DNA from: Clostridium_AD sp050717535 | Lineage (GTDB): Bacteria; Bacillota; Clostridia; Clostridiales; Clostridiaceae | DNA length: 64,000 bases | Assembly: GCF_050717535.1 (NCBI RefSeq) | Contig: NZ_JBOITM010000076.1 | Location: 1 to 64,000, forward strand | Direction of reading: 5' to 3' | Notes under the pieces: generated by a model | What the model was told of the DNA's origin: nothing | The model's input: the letters and a program-made list of their open reading frames with translations, nothing else | Database searches by the model: none | Shown: piece after piece, positions 16,925 through 25,195 of the stretch | Numbering within the stretch: position 1 is the stretch's first letter | Layout of the letters: each line of letters starts with the position of its first letter | Made by a program: the position numbers and the translations under genes

Positions 16925-19291
16925 CTAGTGGACTACAATAGGTGCTTCTGTTTTTACTTCTGCATCATACTCTACTGCTTTTGTTATATTACTTTCAAGA
17001 CAACCCTTACTTGTTACTGATATATAGATATTTCCTTTCGCTACTCCAATTTGTGGAATAATTACTGTTGCAGTTGAAGTTGCTACCATGCCTGTGGTTA
17101 CTGTATTTGCTACTCCTGTAGCTGTTCCTATGGATTTTCCTAGACCTCTTGTTCCATCAATTGTTGATCTAGAGTAAACATTAACTACATCTCCTACTGA
17201 TAGCCCTTTAACGATTACTGTATCTGATGTTCCATATGCATTGTTTTCTGTTGTTATGTTATATACAAATGGTGTAGATGATTTTATTTCTGCCAAATAT
17301 ACTATTGGTTCTGTTATATCACTTTCAAGGAGACCCTTGCTTATTACCGAAACATAAATATGTCCTCCGCCTGTTCCAAGTTGTGAAATACTTACTTTTG
17401 CTATTGCCGTGGAGGATTTGTCTGCTGTTGCTGTTGCTGTTCCCATGGCTTCTCCTATAGTTGATTTTCCATCTCCTGTTGATGTTGAGTATACTTTAAC
17501 TATATCTCCTACTTGCAAATTTGTAACTGTTACTGTATCTGTTGTGCCTACTGCATTGTTTTTTGTTGTTATATTAGATACGAATGGCGTATTTGATCTT
17601 TTCTCTCCAAAATAAGGTACTTTTATTAACTTATCACTTTCAAGAAAATTCTTACTTGTTACTGTTACATATACATTTCCTGCTCCTGTGCCAAATTGTG
17701 GAATACTAGCCGTTGCTATTGCACCATTACTCCCTTTGTCTGCCGTTGCCGTTGCTGCGGCTAAAGGTATTCCCTCTATTATTGGCGCTAAGTATACTTT
17801 GACTATATCCCCTACTTCTAAGCCTGTAATTGTTACTGTATCTGGTGTTCCTACTGCATTGTTTAAAGTAGTTCCTGCTGTACGTGGTGAAATCACAGTT
17901 GCTTTTTCTGCTGCATATGCAACTTTTGTTCTATCACTTTCAAGCAAACCCTTGCTTGTTACTGCTACATATACATTCCCTGCTACTGATCCAAGTTGTG
18001 GAACATTTGCTATTGCTTTGACTTCTGTTATTCGTATTTGTTGTGATCCTAATGTTATTATTTTTGATGTTACTGTTGCTGTTCCTATGGCTATTCCACC
18101 TGTTGGCGATTGATATACCTTAACTATATCTCCTGCTACTAAATCTATTACCGGTTGGTATGCGTTAACTATATCTTCTGATACTAAAGCGGTAACTCTT
18201 ATTGTTACTATATCTGGGGTGCCTAATGCATTGTTAACAGTCTGTATATCAGCTGCAAATGGTGCAATTGATTTAGGCTCTGCCAAATATGCTATTGCTG
18301 TTGTTATAGTACTTTCAATCAAACCTTTGCTTGTTACTGACACATATATATTTCCTGCTCCTACCCCAAGTTGTGGAATACTTACTGTTGCTGTTCCCGC
18401 AGTTGCTGTTGCCGTTCCTATGGCTTCTCCTACTGAGTATTTTCCATTTGATGTTGCATCTGAGTATAATTTAACTATATCTCCTACTATTAAATTTGTA
18501 ACTGTTACTGTATCTGATGTCCCCATTGCATTATTATTTGTTGTTATATTAGATACGAATGGTGTACTTGACCTTTGTTCTGCGAAATATTGTACTTTTA
18601 TTAATTTATCACTTTCAAGCAAACCCTTACTTGTAACAGATACATATATATTCCCTCCTGCGGCCCCAAGTTGTGGAATAGTTGCTATTGCTCTTATACC
18701 ATTTACTTTGTCTGCTACAGCTGTTGCTGTTCCTATGGATGAGCCTATCCCTGATGCTCCATCTGCTGTTGCCGATTGGTATACTTTAATTATATCTCCT
18801 AATGCTAAACCTTTAACTGTTACTGTATCTGGTGTTCCAACTGAATTATTTACAGTAGTTCCCTTCATAATTGGTGATATTATAGTTGGCGCTTCTGCAT
18901 CATATGACACTTTAACTCTATCACTTTCAATTAGGCCCTTGCTTGTTACTGACACATATATATTTCCTGCGTCTACCCCAAGTTGTGGAATACTTACGGT
19001 TGCTGATGTTTCTGTTCCCGATATTCTTTTTCCTGACACTACTATTGACCTTGTTATCGATGTTGCTGTTACTGACCCTATGGCTGCTTCACTGGTTGCA
19101 TCAGCATATACTTTAACTATATCTCCTACCGCTAAACTTGATATTGTTACTGTGTCAGATGTACCTGCCGCATTGTTAACAGGAGTTATCCTATTGATAA
19201 TTAACCCCTTTGCAAAAACTGTATTTGTTGATGGTAAAATCATTGATAATACTATTATTATACTTAGTGCTTTTGATGATAACTTCTTCAT
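16925..19291 (-). CDS. Large secreted protein of seven tandem repeats
   Basis: About 788 aa from ATG 19291 (ribosome site GGGAG to AGG in the preceding 17 bases; GTG 19309 overlaps it). Signal peptide about 1-28 (ends TVFA). The rest is seven repeats of about 100-125 residues. Each opens with NNAxGTxDTVTV, continues LxVGDIVKVY, then IGTATATA, then IPQLGxGAGNIYVSVTSKG and ends LLESD with an AE pair. The pattern suggests Ig/Big-like beta sandwiches. There is no LPxTG motif, S-layer domain or C-terminal membrane helix, so it is secreted or loosely bound. Function unknown; adhesion or surface structure is a guess. Long open frames on the opposite strand here are by-products of the repeats. Confidence 0.85.
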   Translation of the reverse strand: MKKLSSKALSIIIVLSMILPSTNTVFAKGLIINRITPVNNAAGTSDTVTISSLAVGDIVKVYADATSEAAIGSVTATSITRSIVVSGKRISGTETSATVSIPQLGVDAGNIYVSVTSKGLIESDRVKVSYDAEAPTIISPIMKGTTVNNSVGTPDTVTVKGLALGDIIKVYQSATADGASGIGSSIGTATAVADKVNGIRAIATIPQLGAAGGNIYVSVTSKGLLESDKLIKVQYFAEQRSSTPFVSNITTNNNAMGTSDTVTVTNLIVGDIVKLYSDATSNGKYSVGEAIGTATATAGTATVSIPQLGVGAGNIYVSVTSKGLIESTITTAIAYLAEPKSIAPFAADIQTVNNALGTPDIVTIRVTALVSEDIVNAYQPVIDLVAGDIVKVYQSPTGGIAIGTATVTSKIITLGSQQIRITEVKAIANVPQLGSVAGNVYVAVTSKGLLESDRTKVAYAAEKATVISPRTAGTTLNNAVGTPDTVTITGLEVGDIVKVYLAPIIEGIPLAAATATADKGSNGAIATASIPQFGTGAGNVYVTVTSKNFLESDKLIKVPYFGEKRSNTPFVSNITTKNNAVGTTDTVTVTNLQVGDIVKVYSTSTGDGKSTIGEAMGTATATADKSSTAIAKVSISQLGTGGGHIYVSVISKGLLESDITEPIVYLAEIKSSTPFVYNITTENNAYGTSDTVIVKGLSVGDVVNVYSRSTIDGTRGLGKSIGTATGVANTVTTGMVATSTATVIIPQIGVAKGNIYISVTSKGCLESNITKAVEYDAEVKTEAPIVVH
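16950..19220 (-). repeat. Seven degenerate ~300-bp coding repeats with a higher-order duplication
   Basis: At protein level repeats 2-3 closely match repeats 5-6 in order: both pairs share an ISP...GTT opening, a LIKV(Q/P)YF junction and STPFVSNITT or NTPFVSNITT. This points to duplication of a block of two or more units rather than of single units. Repeat 4 is the most divergent and has an insertion. Confidence 0.8.
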
Positions 19292-19582
19292 TAATCCTAT
19301 CTCCCTCACTCTTTTATTAATTTAACTATCATATGCTTTGTTTCAAAACATTTTAATGAATTTTTCTTCAAAACTATATATATATAGATTATCGATTAAT
19401 TCTAGTTATACTTTATACTACTAATGCCAAAACACGATTTTATAAAGCATGTATTTATTTAACTATACTATTATTACCGTAAATTGGATATAGGCGAAAT
19501 AAAAGACTATACAATAAAGAATTTAGTATGCCGTGCCTAATTGGGAAAGAAGCAAAAGCTTGTATTTGGGGCTAAGTTATCC

Positions 19583-19611
19583 TAGCTACAGTATTAATCT
19601 TGTGGTATAAT
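19583..19611 (+). promoter_or_regulatory. Predicted promoter of the riboswitch transcript
   Basis: TATAAT (19606-19611) with an upstream TG (19603-19604) forms an extended -10 box. The -35 region is poor, as is common with extended -10 promoters. It lies about 50 bases before the riboswitch aptamer. Confidence 0.5.
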
Positions 19612-19660
19612 ATTGTCTGTATTATACAATAGACATATGAGTAAAAAAATCAAATAATAA

Positions 19661-19819
19661 AATATAGGTTTAATTAATACAATTAATTAAAAGGGAATCA
19701 GGTTAAAATCCTGAACTATCTCGTAGCTGTAATAGATGAATTTAGATACATTATGCCACTTGGAAACGGGGAAGGCGTATTTAAATAATGATTCTTGAGT
19801 CAGAAGACCTGCCTATATT
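19661..19819 (+). promoter_or_regulatory. Cobalamin (adenosylcobalamin) riboswitch
   Basis: Conserved B12 aptamer segments appear in order: AAAGGGAA with GGT (19690-19703), CTCGTAGCTGTAAT (19720-19733, the B12-box CCGC-ACTGTAA region), ATGCCACTTGG (19753-19763), GGGGAAGGCG (19768-19777) and AGTCAGAAGACCTGCC (19798-19813). A closing P1 stem pairs AATATAGG (19661-19668) with CCTATATT (19812-19819) perfectly. A terminator follows at 19912 and then the class III ribonucleotide reductase gene. When B12 is available it should switch off this B12-independent reductase; the binding specificity and off-direction are inferred from the family. Confidence 0.9.
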
Positions 19820-19911
19820 TTGCGCTAAAAACTCTACGAGTAATAGGGAGGCCATTATAATGGGAATTTATTTGTTGATCTTATATGATTAACATACGTT
19901 TTCGATTGTTA

Positions 19912-19943
19912 CCTTTTAATGCTTTAGTTAGAAGGCTTTTTTG
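19912..19943 (+). terminator. Regulatory terminator downstream of the cobalamin riboswitch
   Basis: CCTTTTAA (19912-19919) pairs with TTAGAAGG (19928-19935) including one G-U pair, followed by CTTTTTT. It stands between the aptamer and nrdD and is the likely expression platform. Confidence 0.65.
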
Positions 19944-19994
19944 TTTTAAAAGATTTAGTTGTAATAATATAATCGTTTCAGTTTTAAATGTTAA

Positions 19995-20041
19995 TTACAA
20001 TATGTAGATGAAATATTAGAATATAAAACCATATATAATAC
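19995..20041 (+). promoter_or_regulatory. Candidate pair of NrdR boxes before nrdD
   Basis: Two sequences resemble the NrdR box (acaCwAtATaTwGtgt): one around ACAATATGTAG (19997-20007) and one around ACCATATATAAT (20028-20039). They are 31 bp apart, the helical spacing typical of NrdR box pairs. TATAAT (20034-20039) lies in the second box, so a separate promoter may start here. These are imperfect matches found by eye in AT-rich DNA. Confidence 0.4.
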
Positions 20042-20083
20042 ATTAATAGTAAAAACTACAGATTTGAGAGGGGACAAAAAAAT

Positions 20084-22453
20084 ATGTTAAAAGTTTCAAA
20101 AAGAAGTGGGAAGAAAGTGGAATTCAATTTGGAAAAAATACAGAATGCTATTTTAAAGGCATTCAAAGCAACCGATAAATATTCAGATGAAAATATTCTT
20201 GAAAAGTTAGCACTTAGAACAACTGCTAAGTTTAGTGTAGATATACAAGATGATGAAATATCAGTTGAAACAATTCAAGATTACATAGAGGCAGTCCTTA
20301 TTGATTCCGGATATACAGATGTAGCAAAAGCATATATATTATATAGAAAAGAAAGAGAAAAGGCAAGGAATATCGGAAAAACAAATATTGATTATAAGAG
20401 TATAGTTAATAAGTATGTTAATATAGAAGACTGGAGAGTCAAAGAAAATTCTACTGTAACATATTCAGTAGGAGGGCTTATACTTAATAATTCAGGTGCA
20501 ATTACTGCTAATTATTGGTTATCAGAAGTTTATGATGAAGAAATTGGCAAAGCTCATAAAGAGGGAGACATGCATATTCATGACTTATCAATGTTAACTG
20601 GTTATTGTGCAGGTTGGTCTCTTAAACAATTATTACAAGAAGGATTAGGCGGTGTTCCTGGTAAAATTACTTCTGCACCAGCTAGTCATCTTTCAACACT
20701 TTGTAATCAAATGGTAAACTTTCTCGGTATCATGCAAAATGAATGGGCAGGAGCACAAGCCTTTTCTTCATTTGATACGTATTTAGCCCCTTTTGTAAAA
20801 AAGGACGGGTTATCATATAAAGAAGTTAAGCAATGTATCCAATCCTTTATCTATGGGGTAAATACACCTAGCAGATGGGGAACTCAAGCTCCGTTTTCTA
20901 ATATTACTCTTGATTGGACAATCCCTAATGATTTAGCAGAATTACCTTGCATTGTTGGTGGAAAAGAACAAACATTTAAATACAAGGATTGTAAAAAAGA
21001 AATGGATATGCTCAATAAAGCATTCATTCAAATTATGATTGAAGGAGATGCAAATGGACGTGGATTTCAATATCCAATTCCAACATATTCAGTTACTAAG
21101 GATTTTGATTGGTCAGATACAGAAAACAATATATTATTATTCGAAATGACTGCAAAATATGGAACACCATATTTCTCGAACTATGTAAATAGTGATATAG
21201 AGCCAAGTGATGTTAGGTCAATGTGTTGTCGTTTGAGATTAGACCTTAGAGAACTACGTAAAAAGTCTGGCGGATTCTTCGGCTCGGGAGAAAGTACTGG
21301 TTCTGTTGGTGTAGTAACAATCAATATGCCTAGAATATCTTACCTGTCAAAAAATCCTGAAGAATTTTATGAAAGATTAGAACATTTAATGGATGTAGCC
21401 GCTCGTTCACTTAAAATTAAGAGAAGATTTATAACAAAGATGTTAAAGGATGGGTTGTATCCATACACAGCAAGGTACCTTGGTAATTTTGATAGCCATT
21501 TTTCAACAATAGGATTAATTGGTATGAACGAGGTTGGACTAAATGCATCATGGTTAGGTAAAGACTTAACAGATGATAAAACTCAAAAATTTACACAAGA
21601 TGTGTTAAATTACATGAGAGTTAAATTGTCAGATTATCAAGAAAAATATGGTGATTTGTATAATCTTGAAGCTACACCTGCTGAAGGTACTACCTATAGA
21701 TTTGCTAAACATGATAAAGACAGATTCCCAGATATCAAAACTGCAGGTGAAGAAGGAGATGATCCTTTCTATACTAATTCATCACATTTACCTGTAGAGT
21801 ACACGGAAGATTTATTTGATGCATTAGACATCCAAGATAAATTTCAACCGCTATATACATCTGGAACAGTGTTTCATGCTTTTCTTGGAGAAAAGTTGCC
21901 AGATTGGAAATCAACAGCTAAACTTGTAAAAGCAATTGCTGAAAATTATAAATTGCCTTACTATACAATTTCTCCAACTTATTCTGTATGTGCAGAACAT
22001 GGTTATTTACTAGGAGAACAATTTATTTGTCCTCATTGTGGAAAAGAAACAGAAGTTTATAGTAGAATTACTGGTTATTATCGTCCAATTAAAAATTGGA
22101 ATGTTGGAAAATCTCAGGAATATAAAAATAGAAAAACTTACGTTCTTTATGATACTAAAAAAGAAGTAGCTTGTGATAAAGAAAAACAAGCAATAGTTGA
22201 AAACACAGAAGAAAAACAAGAATCAAAGTCTACTATAATTTTGTTAACCACCAAAACTTGTCCAAATTGCAAGGCTGTTACACAACTTATGCAAGAACTG
22301 AATATTAAATACAATGAAATATATGCAGATGAAAATATAGAATTCTGTAAAAAAAATAGAATAATGTCAGCTCCAACATTGATGATTCCAACAGAAAACG
22401 GTTATTCAAAGTATGTTAATGCATCAAATATTATAAAATATTTAGAACAATAA
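20084..22453 (+). CDS. nrdD: Anaerobic (class III) ribonucleoside-triphosphate reductase with C-terminal redoxin domain
   Basis: 789 aa glycyl-radical enzyme that reduces NTPs to dNTPs without oxygen. Order: ATP-cone (about 1-95, starts LKVSKRSGKKVEFNLEKI), catalytic barrel with conserved cysteines (CNQM, SMCCRL), zinc site (C636, then CPHC 649-652), glycyl-radical loop RITGYYRPI with Gly664, then an extra domain (about 715-789) with a CPNC redox centre (C726/C729) and the thioredoxin-fold cis-Pro in SAPTLMIP. The fused glutaredoxin-like domain suggests that electrons come from a redoxin (NrdD2-like) instead of formate; this is inferred. GAGAGGGG precedes ATG 20084. Controlled by the B12 riboswitch and perhaps NrdR; the activase gene follows after 37 bases. 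Confidence 0.95.
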   Translation: MLKVSKRSGKKVEFNLEKIQNAILKAFKATDKYSDENILEKLALRTTAKFSVDIQDDEISVETIQDYIEAVLIDSGYTDVAKAYILYRKEREKARNIGKTNIDYKSIVNKYVNIEDWRVKENSTVTYSVGGLILNNSGAITANYWLSEVYDEEIGKAHKEGDMHIHDLSMLTGYCAGWSLKQLLQEGLGGVPGKITSAPASHLSTLCNQMVNFLGIMQNEWAGAQAFSSFDTYLAPFVKKDGLSYKEVKQCIQSFIYGVNTPSRWGTQAPFSNITLDWTIPNDLAELPCIVGGKEQTFKYKDCKKEMDMLNKAFIQIMIEGDANGRGFQYPIPTYSVTKDFDWSDTENNILLFEMTAKYGTPYFSNYVNSDIEPSDVRSMCCRLRLDLRELRKKSGGFFGSGESTGSVGVVTINMPRISYLSKNPEEFYERLEHLMDVAARSLKIKRRFITKMLKDGLYPYTARYLGNFDSHFSTIGLIGMNEVGLNASWLGKDLTDDKTQKFTQDVLNYMRVKLSDYQEKYGDLYNLEATPAEGTTYRFAKHDKDRFPDIKTAGEEGDDPFYTNSSHLPVEYTEDLFDALDIQDKFQPLYTSGTVFHAFLGEKLPDWKSTAKLVKAIAENYKLPYYTISPTYSVCAEHGYLLGEQFICPHCGKETEVYSRITGYYRPIKNWNVGKSQEYKNRKTYVLYDTKKEVACDKEKQAIVENTEEKQESKSTIILLTTKTCPNCKAVTQLMQELNIKYNEIYADENIEFCKKNRIMSAPTLMIPTENGYSKYVNASNIIKYLEQ

Positions 22454-22490
22454 TATTAGTGATTTGTAGTGTTATATGTAGGAGGCAAAC

Positions 22491-23204
22491 ATGAATTTTT
22501 CGGGAATAAATAAAACCACGTTATTAGATTATCCAAACCATTTAGCTTGTATGTTATTTGTTAGTGGATGTAATTTTAGATGTCCGTATTGCCACAATTC
22601 TTCATTAGTATTAAATGAGTCTACAGAGGTTTACTTCCAGCAAGATATATTGAACTTTTTAAACAAAAGAGTGAATATATTAGAAGGGGTATGCATTAGT
22701 GGAGGAGAACCTACCATATACGAAGATTTGAAAGATTTTATAATAAAGATTAAAGCTTCTACTAGTTTAAAAGTAAAGATTGATACAAATGGAACTAATC
22801 CAAAACTTATAAAAGAATTGATAAATGAGAGACTCATAGATTATGTAGCCATGGATATAAAATCAGATATAGAAAATTATCTTGATGCTTGTGGCGTAAA
22901 AGACCATGAGTTATTAGATAATATAAAAAAATCTATTGATCTTCTTAAAGAAAATAAAGTTGATTATGAATTTAGAACTACTGTTGTAAAAGGAATTCAC
23001 ACTTTAAGAAATTTTGAGAACATTGGAAAAATGTTAAAAGGAGAGAGTAAGTATTATATCCAAAACTATTTAGATTCTGGTGATATTTTATACAAAAGAA
23101 ATAACAAAAAGGATGTTTTGACTGGGTTTAATGAATCTGAATTAAATAAAATCAAGAATATTTTAGGTGGATATTTATCAAATGTAATAATTAGAAACAA
23201 GTAA
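22491..23204 (+). CDS. nrdG: Radical-SAM activating enzyme for the anaerobic reductase
   Basis: 237 aa. C27-x3-C31-x2-C34 (GCNFRCPYCHN) binds the [4Fe-4S] cluster that cleaves S-adenosylmethionine; ISGGEPT is the second radical-SAM motif. It installs the glycyl radical on NrdD (Gly664). It is the longer PflA-like form usual beside redoxin-type NrdD, and lies 37 bases downstream of nrdD with its own GTAGGAGG. Assignment rests on motif and position; the same fold also activates other glycyl-radical enzymes. Confidence 0.92.
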   Translation: MNFSGINKTTLLDYPNHLACMLFVSGCNFRCPYCHNSSLVLNESTEVYFQQDILNFLNKRVNILEGVCISGGEPTIYEDLKDFIIKIKASTSLKVKIDTNGTNPKLIKELINERLIDYVAMDIKSDIENYLDACGVKDHELLDNIKKSIDLLKENKVDYEFRTTVVKGIHTLRNFENIGKMLKGESKYYIQNYLDSGDILYKRNNKKDVLTGFNESELNKIKNILGGYLSNVIIRNK

Positions 23205-23360
23205 CACTCAAAAACAAATAAGTTGGGAATTTAATGGACAACTTATGTTTGTTGAAATAAAAATTAAAAATATATGTTATGTTAAGCAAACAAAGAGGGA
23301 AACATATGATAAACTAATAAGATTAACAAATCTTACAGGGAAGAAGAGAGGTGTATAAAA

Positions 23361-24023
23361 ATGGAATTTATCAATGGTATGTTTAATAAAAAAACTCAAA
23401 AGTCAATAAATGATTACAAAAACAAATTTCCAGAAGATATACAATACATTGACTCATATATAGATATGATCAAGCTAGCTTTAGTGAAGAATAATATAAC
23501 TACAGTTGAATTATTTTATTCATTTGATGGTAGAGAATTATTTGATAAGATTAAGAATGAGAATTCATCTAAGAACATTTTAGTTTTATACCAGGGGCAT
23601 ATTGATAATCTTATTGCAAAAGATGGGTATATTAATATATATCACTCAAAACCAGGTAATTATTCTTTAGTTGTTTTTCAACATCAATTTATATATGAAG
23701 AATTATTTGGAGTTGAATTATGGAATGATGGAAGTTCAACACCACAGAAAATACATACATTTAATTGTTACATATCAGAAAAAATCAATTATTTTGCAGG
23801 CATGAATTGTAAGGTTATGGGTATAGGTGTGGGGAATATAAACAAGAAACAGTATGAAAACTTGATGGAAGATTATCATAAGACAATTAAAGTAACCAAA
23901 AATAAAACACCAAAAAATAAAACGGTCAAAGGAAAAGTTGCAATATATACAGGCATTGCATCTACAATTGGGGCTGGATTGCTTATAGGTTTAAAAGTAT
24001 GGTACAAAAAAGGTAGGAAATAA
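23361..24023 (+). CDS. Hypothetical protein with C-terminal membrane helix
   Basis: 220 aa. GAAGAGAGGTG lies upstream of ATG 23361. The first 180 residues look like a soluble alpha/beta domain (for example VELFYSFDGRELFDKI, SLVVFQHQFIYEELFG); a basic linker (KNKTPKNKTVKGK) leads to a single hydrophobic helix (IYTGIASTIGAGLLIGLKVWY) at the end, giving a tail-anchored topology. I do not recognise the family. It has its own promoter region and a terminator at 24162, so it is not obviously part of the nrd operon. Confidence 0.7.
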   Translation: MEFINGMFNKKTQKSINDYKNKFPEDIQYIDSYIDMIKLALVKNNITTVELFYSFDGRELFDKIKNENSSKNILVLYQGHIDNLIAKDGYINIYHSKPGNYSLVVFQHQFIYEELFGVELWNDGSSTPQKIHTFNCYISEKINYFAGMNCKVMGIGVGNINKKQYENLMEDYHKTIKVTKNKTPKNKTVKGKVAIYTGIASTIGAGLLIGLKVWYKKGRK

Positions 24024-24161
24024 TACGGAAAATTTTATATGAAGTATTTGCTTGCCATTAGCCCCATTTTAAAGACTATAGATAAGGTCAATATTTTAAA
24101 GTATTTAGCATCTTTAAATTTCCATGTACAGCTAATAAGAAAAAACGAAAAGTAATATAGC

Positions 24162-24200
24162 ATTAGCCTGAATCAAACAATTTGATTCAGGCTAATACTT
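24162..24200 (+). terminator. Terminator after the tail-anchored hypothetical gene
   Basis: ATTAGCCTGAATCAAA (24162-24177) and its perfect complement (24181-24196) around CAA form a 16-bp stem. T-rich sequence follows on plus, and TATATTAC on minus is weaker. Confidence 0.88.
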
Positions 24201-24212
24201 ATTTATGAATTT

Positions 24213-24329
24213 CTATACTCCACAAATCAGAGTTCCCATATACCAAAGAATTGCTGGCCAAAATAATAATATAAAATTAATTATTATTAAAAATAACCCT
24301 AATTTTGTTTTGTGTTTAATTAATCCAAT
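24213..24329 (-). pseudogene. Possible remnant of a small hydrophobic protein
   Basis: On the minus strand an open stretch of 38 codons without a start codon reads as one membrane helix (contains NFILLFWPAILWYMG). A short upstream stretch in another frame could belong to the same broken gene. Support is weak. The remaining bases of 24201-24386 show nothing clear. Confidence 0.25.
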
Positions 24330-24386
24330 TCATTTCTAATTTTAATACTGCAAATTCCAATAGTATTATTTATGAAACTAATAATA

Positions 24387-24402
24387 AAAAAAGTGCGTAC
24401 TT
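24387..24402 (+). promoter_or_regulatory. 16-bp element shared with the nitroreductase promoter (copy 1)
   Basis: AAAAAAGTGCGTACTT is found here in front of the Old Yellow Enzyme remnant and, in exact inverted orientation, at 26080-26095 in front of the ferredoxin-nitroreductase. In both cases it reads in the same direction as its gene. AAGTGCGTACTT is a near palindrome, suggesting a regulator site. Confidence 0.6.
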
Positions 24403-24498
24403 GTATTAATCCTACATTGCACTTAAAATAATACTGTTGGTCAGTAAACAATAATGACTCTTTTGGCTTAATTCCAGTAGAATATCCAGATGGTCTGA

Positions 24499-25029
24499 AA
24501 GAAAAGAACTGATGAATATGGTAAAAATCCCGAAAAATTTGTTGTAGAAATAATAGCTGGAATTAGAAAAGTAACACCAAAAGAATTTATTGTTGGAATC
24601 CGTTTGGGAGGATTTGAACCAACAATAGAAGATGGAATACATTATGCTAAAGTATTAGAAAAAAATGGAGTAGATTTCCTCGATATTTCTTATGGATTTA
24701 TGAGCGAACAGGAAATGCATGTAAATGAAGATTATAAATACTCCAATGCTGTTTATGCAGCGCAAAAAATTAAAGAAGAAGTTTCAATTCCAGTATTTGC
24801 AGTTAACGGAATTAATTCCGCGGAAATTGCAGAAGATATATTAAATGAAACAAATGTAGACATTGTGGATATTGCTAAAGGATTTCTTATAAATCCTAAT
24901 TGGGCAAATGATGCCAAAGAGGGCAAAGATACTGGAAAATGCTTAAACTGTGCAAAATGCATGTGGTTTAATCAGTCTAAGGTTTGTGCAGGAAAAGTTA
25001 TATTTGAGAGAGATAATAAACAAAAATAG
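24499..25029 (+). pseudogene. C-terminal remnant of an Old Yellow Enzyme-type NADH:flavin oxidoreductase
   Basis: The frame from 24499 reads KKRTDEYGKNPEKF, then VGIRLGGFEPT, DFLDISYG, FAVNGI and DIAKGFLINPNW, matching the second half of an FMN-dependent OYE family barrel (RTDEYGG, VRL, NGG and the phosphate-binding end). It ends with KCLNCAKCMWF. The first 180 or so residues (FMN-binding start) are missing; a stop (24496-24498) and unrelated sequence precede, and no start codon with a ribosome site exists. A truncated product from an internal ATG would lack the active barrel. Confidence 0.8.
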
Positions 25030-25067
25030 TATTAATAAGTACAAGTATTTAATTAGAAAAGTTGAAC

Positions 25068-25124
25068 ATAAACTCCCAGTTTTTCTTATGATGTCTGAGG
25101 TCATAGTGAAAACTGGGAGTTTAT
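25068..25124 (+). terminator. Long hairpin after the OYE remnant
   Basis: ATAAACTCCCAGTTTT (25068-25083) pairs perfectly with AAAACTGGGAGTTTAT (25109-25124) around a 25-base loop. A long T tract is missing, so it may be a weak terminator or an mRNA 3' stabiliser. Confidence 0.6.
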
Positions 25125-25144
25125 ACTTTCTAGTAAAAAAACAT

Positions 25145-25188
25145 AAAAAATATCTAATAGACAGTTATTTTAAACTGTCTGTTAGATA
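25145..25188 (-). terminator. Terminator of the ferredoxin-nitroreductase gene
   Basis: TATCTAATAGACAGTT (25151-25166) pairs with AACTGTCTGTTAGATA (25173-25188) with one G-U pair. Six A at 25145-25150 give the T run on the minus strand. Confidence 0.88.
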
Positions 25189-25195
25189 TATAATA

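Noticed and set aside
17688..19325. Long open frames on the plus strand opposite the seven-repeat protein (up to 368 codons)
   Set aside because: They follow codon by codon from the repeat gene on the other strand, carry no ribosome site and show repetitive low-complexity protein. The minus frame has a signal peptide and clear repeats.
19540..19595. GGGAAAGAAGCAAAAGC and GGGGCTAAG resemble parts of a c-di-GMP-I riboswitch
   Set aside because: The GGCAAACC segment, the GAAA tetraloop and the closing stem are absent, and no gene start fits. The cobalamin riboswitch downstream explains the region.
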